Source of the DNA: Lepidonotus clava
Lineage: Eukaryota; Annelida; Polychaeta; Phyllodocida; Polynoidae
Length of the DNA stretch: 64,000 bases
Reading direction: 5' to 3'
NCBI GenBank assembly: GCA_936440205.1
Contig: OW387136.1
Span: 50,366,232 to 50,430,231 of the forward strand
Positions 31,895-43,800 of the stretch are shown here, piece after piece (position 1 is the first letter of the stretch; every line of letters begins with the position of its first letter). The notes below the pieces were generated by a model, which had not been told where the DNA came from, did not search any database, and was given only the letters and a program-made list of their open reading frames with translations. A program made the translations under genes and the position numbers.

Positions 31895-34800
31895 GTAGGT
31901 TAATTTGTCAATTTGTTTGTTTTATTGTGTTTTTTAAACAATTGTTATTGTTTTATTTTTATTATTTTTACTAATTCCCTTTTTTTTAAAAATGTTAACT
32001 ATTTTTTATTAAATCATTTATCAAGTTGTATAGTATCTAAGGTCTCTTTTTGACTTGACTTTTTTTTCTATTACTACTTTTCAGGCCTCTGGCTGGTTAT
32101 TTAGAGGCGAAATGATATTTCGCCTCTGTACTCCAATAATGACAAAAAGATGCTGGTTCTCAGAGGGTGGAACTTTAGACATAGGAAATGTGTAAGTCTC
32201 GCCGGGAACAAGTTAACTCCCAAAAATTTGTTATTTTCAGATTTTACTTGTCCTGTCCTCCCTTTTTTCTCAGACATATGAACTGTAACAAAGAAATGGA
32301 TACATCCTGGTGACAGTTCCAGATCTCGGTGTAAAATTATTGATTGGCTCTGGCCACTGCTGGATCATAAAGTGGGTATAAAACCAAGGGGATGGGAAAA
32401 GGATATTTTATATAACATAGAAGGGGAGTTAGGTCTGGTATATTACTATTATACCCTGCCCTGAGATATGGGTGGTAGCATTATTACTAAGAGGTCCTAA
32501 TAATTATACGCCATATGCGGGTCTAAAAATAGAGCATCGCGCGGTGAATTTTCACGGAAATCGCGAACGGAGGTTGGGGGGGCTTTTAGCATTGGCTCCT
32601 ATGGGAGAAAACAGGTTATTTCACTCTAACTTTTTAAGTATTGGTCCAATCTTCATCCAGTAAATTGAAAAAAGTTTGGAAATGATCCCATACATATCAG
32701 ACAGGCTCTCAAATTTTGCTGAATCGAGCAGAATTTGCAAAATCGCGAAAAATCCCATTTTCTCCATAGGAGCCAATGTTAAACGTGGTCACTTCTAGAG
32801 CCCAGGAATTCACCGCGCGATGACGGAAATCGCGAGGATACCGCTAACCCGTTTACTCCCTATATATTGTGTATAGGCCTCAGGTACGTATCTATTTAGT
32901 AAAGTCACCTTGCTCACACATTTAGATGGCCAGGGGTCAGTTCTTAGAAGTCACCCCACACCAGCATTGTATCCACCGTTTGCCTTTGGCTGCAAATAGC
33001 AGCGTGTCCTAGGTTCTAACCCTTACCTATTGTGGCCCCTGGTCAGTAGTGCTTATTTTACCCCTGTTGTTGATGCATACCATTGTCACTAGAATAGGTC
33101 TAGCTGTGTTATACAAGAATTCAACGAAATAGAAATCCAAAACTGGTGGGGGCAAGGAGACCAACGGGTTTGCAACGTGACCAACCAGGAATAGTGGGGC
33201 TGCTTTGTCCACAATAGCAAAAGGGGGGAAGGGGGGGAACAACTATGTGACTTTTGATCCAGTGGGTCCTGTCTCCACTGGGGGGCACTGATGTATTCTT
33301 GGCCTCCCCCACCAGAGTGTAGTGGAGTGCCCCCTGAGGGGGGGTGTACAGAGTTTTTCCCCTGTTTTGTAACCAGCTATTTGTGACTTGTTTGTGACTT
33401 TGCTTTGGAAATAAACTAGGGAGAGATCCCACCCTGTTTGTCACTTCGCCACCAACCTTGCTTCTGTGTACACTTATTGCTGCTGCATGGATTACACCCT
33501 CCAACCCAGCCTTTAACACTGCCAGGCCCCACCTGCCTGTGCCATGGCCCTACTCTAACACTGCCCACCTATACCCATGGACACCTAGTAGATAGACTTC
33601 CCTTATTTTGGCCTAGCCCATGGCCACCCTTCACCATATATCCATAACATGCTAACCTTTTGCCCGTATTTCAGATCCCCCTAATTTACCCTAAACAGGA
33701 CCTAGAACTTACAGTGGTGACCCCGACTGGTGATATTTTTCTAAGTTCAGAAGAAGCACACACCTTCTCATTTTGTTCCTATCTAAAACTCAAACCCCCT
33801 ATCACTAATCATGTCTAACCACGAGGAGAGAGTACAGGCTGCTGTATACGACGTGCTTTGTACCAGCCAACTCTGGAACTCGGACAGGAGGAGAGTAGTT
33901 ATGTATGATAACCAACCTGATTCACTCATAATAACCCAAACCGAAACTGTAGAGCCCCGACCCGCCGAAGTTGCCCCCATTAGGTATCCCCCTACCCAAC
34001 ACACAACTTACGAATCTTGGACCCAACTTATTAACCAGCAGTCCCCAAGACGCCGCTCCCTTCTCCGGAACGCTGTCCTCTACGTCAGGCTGTGGATGAA
34101 CCGCCGCGCCCTCCGGTCTACGCGTCCCCAGCAGTAAGGTAGGGTGCATTTTTGGGTAGTACATTGCCTGTGATTTCTGTGCCATGTATTTACTGTGCCT
34201 GCTGAAGCAATTGCCAAGGTTTATCCCTGCCAGAGTTTCCTTAAGCTAACAGTCGGGGCTGTCTGTACCTACAAGGGCAGGGTTTCCCATGATTAGGTGT
34301 GGTACAATTTGATCTTAAAATGTTTGTAAACTGGGCGTTTCCCAGCTATAACGCACATGATGTTTCTTGTGCTCTCCTTGTAATTACCTATCTCCCAGTG
34401 AAAGCGGCGAGCCTCTATCTATAATAGAACCGAAGTTAGGTCAAATTCAAGATTTATAAAATATATGGACGGGAAAGAGGGACAAGCTATGCTCTCCTCG
34501 GAATTACCTATCTCCCAGTGAAAACGGCGAGTCTCTATCTATAATAGAACCGAAGTTAGGTCAAATTAAAGATTTATAAAATATATGGACGGGAAAGAGG
34601 GACAAGCTATGCTCTCCTCGAAATTACCTATCTCCCAGTGAAAACGGCGAGCCTCTATGTGTACTAGAACCAAAGTTAGATTGAATTAAAGATTTATAAA
34701 AATATACGGACGGGAAAGAGGGACAAACTATCTTCTTGAAGATTTTAAAATTGAAAATCTTGTCACGTTTATTTTCGCAATATCTCCTAATGTGTTGGTT

Positions 34801-37800
34801 GAATTTTAATTTTGATTCCGTTTTTGAAATCAGTGCAAAATGTTGGGTCTGGAAAGTTGTTTTAGGTTGAATTTACTGTGAAAGAAAATACGTTTTGTAG
34901 ACCATTTGTAATTGCGTTTGCGAACTTGGAATTAGCACCAAATTATGAACAAGATATCTACTGAGCGGGAATTTGATAAGCTGAGCAATTAATTTAGGAT
35001 ATAGGTATTGAAGCAGTTAGTAGAAGGGACACACTGGTCAGGTAGTACTTTTGATGGTCCCGGCCATTAGATCGGGCATCTGGGTTAATTGGCCCCTTTT
35101 TACCTTCGATTGCTAGAGGTTCACTGGCAGAGGTGAAGTGGACCCACAAAGCTTGTAGTGCATTTGGTTTATAAGTGTTGATAATCGTGGTAATGCACAT
35201 CCCTCACAACAAATTCTGTAAGGATGGGGGAATCGCTTTTCATAGGCCGACAGGGCTTCCTAGTTAGTCACTGTGTGACATCATAGATTTGGGGGTTTCC
35301 CCATAAAACTATGATAAAACCGAAACTTTTTCAGGGACCCATAATTGTGTTTAAACCCTGAATCCTTTTTGATTTCACTTGTACAGTAAGGTCGTCACAT
35401 TAATAACATGCTAAATCAATTTCATTGAAAAATGAGGATGCAGTATTCATATGCATGGGCCCCCTTAAGGTTCTAGATCCCCACTCCAGTGTTAAGCTAC
35501 TTGACACAAACATACCGCTGCTGTTATTTCTGGGGCACCCTGAATAGCAGCATTCCCTAAGTAAAGGTTTATTGTTGTACTGGGCTTGTGTACAGGCCGG
35601 TATGGTGAGGGGGCTATTGACAAGCGGACTGTGACCAAACTGTACAGACAGGGCTGTACTTAGCACCCTATAATATATTCATAATTAGTCAAGGGTTGTG
35701 GCCCAGACAGGTAAGCCATCGGGTCCTGTGTAAAAAGGGGTGCTCTAAACTTTGACTCTTGCTAAGACCTCTAAGGGACCACCATGCAGGACCCAAATTA
35801 TATCCCTGGACAGGGGACTGATGGGCAGGGCAACATACAACCCGGAGGTGACCCAGGGGGGCAGGGACCGCAACAGCCGACAGGGAATGTGCCCCACATT
35901 ATAGTACGGGCCCCAGAGGAAGGGATAGAGAGACAAAATCTCCTCATCGTCAATGAGCAGTTGCGAAATAGACTGCGAGATCATGCCAAGACCATTGGTA
36001 CTTGTGACGGTACAAATAAGGCCGACCTGAAGACCTGGGTCAAGGCCATTGACAGGGCCCGAAAGTACTGCAATGCTACCGATGGGCAGATTATTGAGCT
36101 TGTGGGGACTATAGCGACCGGTTCCCTGGCTGAGGTCATAGTACATTACCTGGAGAGAACCGACGATCTCAACCAAAGCTGGGAAGGCATACAGGGGGAA
36201 ATTAATAGGGCTTATCTTAGTGAGGAAGAACAGCAGATGCAGCGCAATGCTATCAAGGCGCTGTATCAAAAGCCCTACGAGGACGTGCAGGCCTACGGCC
36301 GGAATTTTAGAATCAAAGTTCTGCAGGCCTACCCCGAATCCGGTCTGAGCAACCCATTCGTTCAGGAGAGCCTGATCTCTCAGTACATTTCCGGAATAAA
36401 GGACGAACGGATAAAGTATGAAACATTTAGTAAAAGGCCAAAAACTCTGAGTGATGCCATAAAGACAGCTGATGCTGTGGAGCACACCATCAAAATGGTA
36501 GGGGTGAAGAACCGGGCAGAAGAGAGGGTGGAGGAGCCCATGGATGTCAGTGCCCTCAGTGCCACACGAAATAAGACAGAACAAGAGGAGCTTAAGAAAA
36601 TTTTAAATGACATGAAGGCGGTCAAGGGGCAATTTGAGAGCCAGATGCGTAATGTTAAGGGGGATCTGGAGGCCTATATCAATGGCGTGCAAGCCTCTAA
36701 ACCCGGCGCTACTGTGACGCACCAATACACAGCACCACACCCCCCTCCTGTTCTGCCGCAGTCTGCGCCTGCTCCAACTTACACCACGGATCCGTTCGTT
36801 AGGGATATGATGGGGGCACTGATGAACGTGGCCCTCCATAATAATACGGTGGGTCAGCGGAACAGAGGGAATTATGGTCGCGGGAGCCGTGGGGGCTACA
36901 ATAATCAAGGGGTCAGGAGACCGGGTAACGTCCCTTCTAACCAAAATTATTACCAACCCATGGCTCCTCAACCAAACTACCAAACGGCCCCTGGGCCCTA
37001 TCCGGGTATCTCGCAAGGGGGGTATCGAACCCACCCACAAGGCGGGAATGCAAACAATGCCCAGGGTGGATATCCAGGTGGTGTGAGGGGTGGGTACACT
37101 CGGGGCGGGTCTCAAAATAACACTCGGGGCAGTTTCCAGAATAGCCCTCGGGGTGGGTTCCCGAATGGCCCAAACCGGTCTGGGGGTCACGGCTTGTGCT
37201 ATTATTGTCAACAGCCCGGGCATTTCAAGAGGGAATGTCCTTCAAGGTTCGCAAGGGCAGATGGATCCCCAGTGGTAGCACAATTGTCGGCTGAGGGTGG
37301 GCACGACTTGGACTTTATGCTTGACAGTGAATATGCCTGCCAACAGACACCAAACCAATCGTCCTGTGATTGGGGACCTGCAAGCCAACCGTCCTATAAT
37401 TGGGGACCTGACGCTGCCAATGAGATGGCAGGTCAGTATCTGGGAAACTGAAAGCCCCAGACTACCAAGTGCGTCTAGGGCTGACCTTGGCCCAAAAGCG
37501 GCGGGACGCGCTGATAGATACTGGGGCTAGTCGCAGTTTACTCAAGAAAGGGGTGTGGCTGGAGATATGCAAGTGTTCTCACCGGGCCCCTGTTGTTCAA
37601 AGCGCCGAAGTACTCAAATCCCTGAGTGGACATGTTTTGCCTACCTTAGGGCGCACAAGTATAGAAATAAAAGGGAAGAGTGTCCCCTTTTACATAGTTG
37701 AGGATCTCCGCACTGACTTACTGCTCGGAGGCGACGCCCTAGACATTTTGGAGGCAAACATTGATTTTAAAACTCATAGGGTCAGGTTGGGCCAAGATGA

Positions 37801-40800
37801 CATACCAACTGAGGGTGTGGGGCGAGTGGATAGGCAAGTGGCAGCAGTCCATACAGAAGCAGACCGTTGGGTTGCTCGCTACCCTGAAGTATTTGATGAT
37901 ACTAATGGGTTGAGAGCGACTAACCTAGTTGAGATGGCAATTGATACTGGGGATGCTCCCCCTATCAATCAACGGCCTTATCGGCTCCCTCTAAGAAAAC
38001 GGCAGATTGTCGATGAAGAAATCGACAAAATGCTAGAGCAGGGCATTATAGAACGGAGTTGTTCTCCGTGGGCATCGCCGATTACCCTCGTGCCTAAAAA
38101 GGATGGGTCGATTAGGTTCTGTGTTGACTATCGGAAACTTAACAACGTCACCAAAAAGGACGCTTACCCGTTAGCCAATATTCAGGACATTTTTGACACT
38201 CTGACTGGCGCGTCTGTCTTCACGACGCTGGATCTCAAGTCCGGGTACTGGCAGGTTCAGGTGGCCGAAGAATCGAGGCCCAAGTCTGCGTTTGTCTGTC
38301 ACCGAGGACTATTTCAGTTCAAAAGGATGCCTTTTGGGTTATGCAATGCCCCGGCCACATTCCAACGACTCATGAACAATGTCCTCGCCCCTTTTATTGG
38401 GCGAAGTGTGATGGTATACCTTGACGATATAGTGATCTTCAGTCCCACACATGAGGACCATGACCGCCATGTTGCAGAGGTGTTTGAGGCTCTGCTTGAG
38501 GCTGGCCTTACAGTCAAGCTCTCAAAGTGTGCGTTCCGCCAACCTGAAGTCAAGCTTTTGGGATATATCGTATCGAAGGAGGGGATCCGGTCCGACCCCG
38601 AGAAGACTCGTGCTATCGCCGAGATGGCCCCTCCCGTGAATGTCAAGGGCATAAGGTCCTTTTTAGGCATGTGTAATTACTACCGGCAGTGTATCCCAGA
38701 CTATGCAAAGGTGGCCCATCCACTCGTTAAGCTCACCCATAAGTATGTCCGATTCAATTGGGGGCCGGAGGAGCACGAAGCTTGGGAGACCCTACGGGAT
38801 CTTCTGGTCTCTGATCGGGTCATGGCTCACCCGCAGGTAGATAAGCCCTACAAGCTGTACACCGACGCTTGTGACTATGCCGTAGGTGCGATTCTATGTC
38901 AGGAGGATGACCAGGGCATAGAGAGACCAGTGCAGTATGTCTCGAAGCAGTTGTCCGGCTCTTCACTTAGATGGTCTACTATTGAGAAAGAGGCTTTTGG
39001 TGTAATCTATGCCTTAAACAAACTGAGACCCTACCTATTCTCTGCCAAGTTCACCATCTATACTGATCACAAGCCGTTGCGTTCGCTCTTTCTGTCCGAA
39101 GTCAAGAACACCCGCATCCAACGGTGGGCAGTCTTGTTGGCAGAGTATGGGGCACCTATTGAGTATAGGAAAGGGACTAACAACATCCGGGCAGATATGC
39201 TCTCCCGTTTAAGGCCAAGGCACGATCTGGATAGGGAGGGGGCAACCATCAATGCAGTGATAGAGGAAGATGAAATCCCGTGGGATTTTGATGGGCTGGA
39301 GAAGGACCAAATAGTCCGGGAACAGCGCTCTATGCCAGAATATAAGTTGGGTTTAGAGGAGGAGGAGGAATACGCAGTAACTGATGGGTTGCTGTATACA
39401 TTAGAGCCTCCTCCTGGACGGCCTGAGTATCCACGCCTTGTCCTACCACCTTCAGCAAGGTTTCGGGTAATCCGCCGTGCTCACACCGAGACTGGGCATT
39501 CGGGTATGCGCAAGACGCTGGACAGAATACAAGAGGCCTACAAATGGCCAGGCATGCGTAAAGAGGTATACCTAACTCTTTCCAAGTGTGCTAAGTGTGC
39601 GGTCCACCGTACAAAACGGGAGTATGTTGCTCCGACATCCATGCCCATTGCCCAGTATCCTTCACAGATCCTGGGAATGGATATGTGCGGCCCATTCCCC
39701 GAGTCCCGTCATGGGAACCGTTATGTGCTCACTGTAATTGACCATTGTACGGGATGGGTAGAATGCAAACCATTGCCGCGGAAGACAGCTGAAAATGTAG
39801 TGCGCTACCTGACCTCAGAGTACATACCCCGATACGGCCCGCCTGAAGTTATCATAACTGACCAGGGACTTGAATTCAAGAATAGGGAGGTAGTTGAATA
39901 CTTGAGGGCCCTCGGGACTGACGTAAGACACTCGACCCCATTTCACCCCCAGACAAACGGGAAAATAGAGCGTTTCCATCGGACTTTCAAGGGCATTTTG
40001 AGGACTTTCATAAATGCCAGGCCCAATGAGTGGGAGGACCATCTCGGGCCTACCTTGTGGGCCCATCGGGTAAGTACATCCAGTGTTACCGGTTTTACCC
40101 CGTTCTTCCTCACATATGGAAGGCGGCCAAGGGTACCTTTTGGGAAAATATACTCCATACAAGAGGGCTGCGAGGGAAATGTACTTGGTACGAGGTTACA
40201 GGAACTCGCTAATGCATTCTGGTCTGCTGCTGTCAACACTGAGAGTAGCCGGGCCTACAATTATCAGAGGCTACTCAAGAGGGCCAACGCCGGGGAGTTA
40301 AATATAGGTGATACTGTGGTCATCTTGGCAAATGGGGCTTCCCCTTTAGATCCTAAATGGGACCACGGGTATACGGTGGTTAATATCAGGGGCTCGGTGA
40401 TTACGGCTGAGGGCCCCGGGAACAGACGGAGGATAGTTAATCGGGATAAAGTTAAATTAGTAAACCCCGAGGCAGAATGGGATACTTTGAGGCAAAGGGA
40501 AACCCGGGCAAAAAGGGCTAAGGCAGGTAGGTTTCGCATGGCACAGAAATTGTGGGCTCAGCCCAGTGTACCCGTTGTTGTTGGACAGGGACAGGAGAGA
40601 CAGGAGCGACGAGGTGGCCTCACCGCTGCAGACGCTGGCGACAGTTCCCCCCTAACAGCACCACAGGCGAGTCCCGTAACACTGCCCCAGGTGAGTCCCT
40701 TAACACTTCCCCAGGTGAGTCCAAATGTAGCACAGAGCGGCCACATGAATAGGGACGGTGATGAGCCAATGGACACAGGTCAGGCTGCTCCAAGGTCAAG

Positions 40801-43800
40801 GGGTGGCCTGGAAGAAAGTGACTGGCAACCAAAGCGCTACCAGCCCTACCCAGCCGGTGTCAACAACGTCATTCCACGACGGTGGGTGGGTGGTGGCGTG
40901 GTCACACGAGCCAGGGCCAGGGATAGATATGGTCCGTCTCCACCCGCGAGGGTTGAGGTCGACCCACCTGCCCGCGCTGACGTCACTGGGGGTGGTGTGA
41001 TCACCCGAGCGAGGTCCCGGCAGCTACAAAGACTGACTGACGGTGCTGGACCTCATCATACCGGGCGTAGCCAGCAGCTGAACCACATGTCTACACGGCC
41101 AGCAACAGGCATCCTTCCCACGCCATCTTCAGAGGAGTGTAGGGCGGAAAAGAGAAGATGTATCCGGTTCGTGCAGGCATTCTTTGCCTACTTAGCTTAG
41201 GACTCTTTACCGTGAGAGGGGATCTCTTCACGGAGGAGGGAGTCCTTGCACGTCGCATCGATGAAGCCAGGGGGATTTCAGGGCTATGGACAGTCATTGT
41301 AGTCATACATCCCCCACCACGGCCTGAGTTCTCATCCTGGATAGACCGCCTGGCCAGAGACGTTGAATCGCTACGGAACAAAGGCCAAGCTGGGCGGGAT
41401 GATATACGGGCGTGGACTGATCGGCTTACTTCTATGAGGCAGAGCATAAATGAGTTCACCAGCATCCAGTTTGTGGGGCACTATCGCACCCGCAACAGGC
41501 GGTCCCCATTGGATTTCATTGGGTCTCTAAGTGCGGCGTTGTTTGGCACTGCTACGCAGGGCCAGATAGACATTTTAACAAACGCTATTGAGGATTCCCG
41601 AAATCGTGTTGATGCTCTCTCTCACCGGGGAGCTGACATGCTCTCCATAATGAATCAAACCCGGCGTTACCTACAAGAAAATAGGATGGACATAAAGGAC
41701 CTGCAGAATGCCTCTAAGGTATTGTCCACTCAGGTTCTTGCTAACATGCGGCGGGGAGAGGGTATTGACAAGACAATAGATAAGCTGCACATTCGCCACC
41801 ATGTTGAAACTACCCTAGGTAGGGTAGATAGGGCGATTCACCTGTACTTGCATCAGGTTGGACTTTTCCACAGACAGCGTCTCCAGTTGGAAAGGGGCTC
41901 TCTGACGGAGGACATTCTCCCACCCTCTTATCTGCAGGATGTCCTTCGGCAGCTTGAACTTAAGAAGCATGAGGTGGCCCCGCTCCGTTGGCACTACCGT
42001 TTCATACCTGTATTGCCCTTGACAGACCAAAACACCGAGCTTTCTTTCAAAGTTGTGATCCCGGGCCTTGCGCGGGAGAAATACAGTCTCTACCACCTAC
42101 AGTACTTCCCTGTGGCGCTCGGGGCTGGTCTGCTTCGACAGGTTGATGGGCATCATCAAGTTGCCCTTGACGGAGTGTCTAGTGGTTCCTTTACCCCGGA
42201 CAACTGTGTGGGCACCTCACCAACAGCATGTAGGATAGACACAGAGAAACTTCTACCTTCCTGCGAGGCCAATCTACTGATGGGTCGCCGACCAGAGAAC
42301 TGTGCCATTACGGTAACCCCACGAGGTAATCGTACCAGCCTGATCTACCGTGGGGAGGCCCAGACTTCAATTGTAGTGCTGGCTGCATTCGTCCCTACAG
42401 AAGCTACTCTCTACTGCCGTGAGCAAGCCCCAACAGCAGCTGTCTACACTGGCCTTAATCGGCTGAACCTTAGACCGGGGTGCGTACTTCAGTCTAGGCA
42501 GTGGCGTATCCGGGGTATGGACCTAGGACAGTCAAAATTGACAATTCCTGAGCTTTCCTACATAGACATGCCGGCCTTAAATCTTACGTTCCCTGCCTTC
42601 AGAGAGCACGAACTAGTTGAAGAACTAAAATTTAAAGACAGACTAAGGGTACCGATGATATCCAACGATGAAGTGCATTGGTCCCATTCGCTATTTGGGG
42701 GGTGGACTCCGGTCCAAACAGCCTCGGCGGCGGGAGCTCCATTTGCTGTATTGGTGGTGGTGGTCATTATCATAATCATTGTATATTATAAAATTGTTGG
42801 TTGTAAACGGTGTCGTAAGTCGTCCTCCGAGGAGAAGGTCCAGCCTCCATACGTCTCCGCACCATTACTGAGCCCCCCCTACAGCCCCACCTATCATCAG
42901 AGCAATTATTTCAACCCCGGGCCCACACCCAACACACTGCACCCAGAGGATAATGGTCTATACCCTGCCCTCCCTCCTGTAGAAGACGCCCCCCTAGCAC
43001 TCCCTGCTCTTATGGCCCCAGGATCCGAGCCCACTCTCCCTACAGCCAACATTGGACTGACAGCCCCTCAGACCAATGTTGCCCCTACTCCCCCTAAAAT
43101 ACCTAAGACCGGACCTCTCATGAAAAAGGCTGCGCAAATCCGCACGCCGAGAACCAACGCTGTAACCGCTGCCATCTATGGTCCCAATGGTTACGACGCA
43201 GCAAGTAGGGCCAGGAGGAACCTAACTCTTGTGTCCCTGTAATCGTTTTGTTTGGCTACCACATCTCTCCCACATGGGTGTGTCGGTGTTATAGCTATGG
43301 AATGCTGGTATTACTTTGTATTAATCTGATTAGACGGTATAACTAGTGCTAACGAGGGAACTGTTCGAGACCGGCTGAAATGTTTTAATTTCTCTCTGGA
43401 CATTTTGAACTGATTATTATCTTATCAATTAACTATGCATTCTCTTATCTTCCCAGGGATCAAACGTTCCCTTTAGCCTAATTCTATAAACTTACATTAT
43501 CTGTATGTTATCAATATCTATCTCCTATATGTTGTAACGTAATGGAAGGTTCATGTTTTATGTCAAGGCATGGATGCCAGGAGATAGCCACAATGGTGAT
43601 TGTAATTGCAGAGAAATGGTAACCCTGGAATTAATATTCATGATGACTTATTGAAAGGAATATGCTCATGTTTATTGTTGAAGAGGTTATGTTTCCGGGA
43701 GGGATGGTATATATATATATTTGGTGGATCTTGTTTTCTTAAGAAATTTGACTGGTCAATCCAGGGGAAACAAAGGAAAACGGCGCATGGGCCGGGGAAG

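Noticed and set aside
33027-33519. Short minus-strand frames in both LTRs of element B
   Set aside because: They recur only because the LTR is duplicated; no protein features. They were useful only to show that the two LTRs are nearly identical.
36603-37223. 206-aa minus-strand frame opposite gag
   Set aside because: Shadow of the Gly/Arg/Asn-rich gag region.
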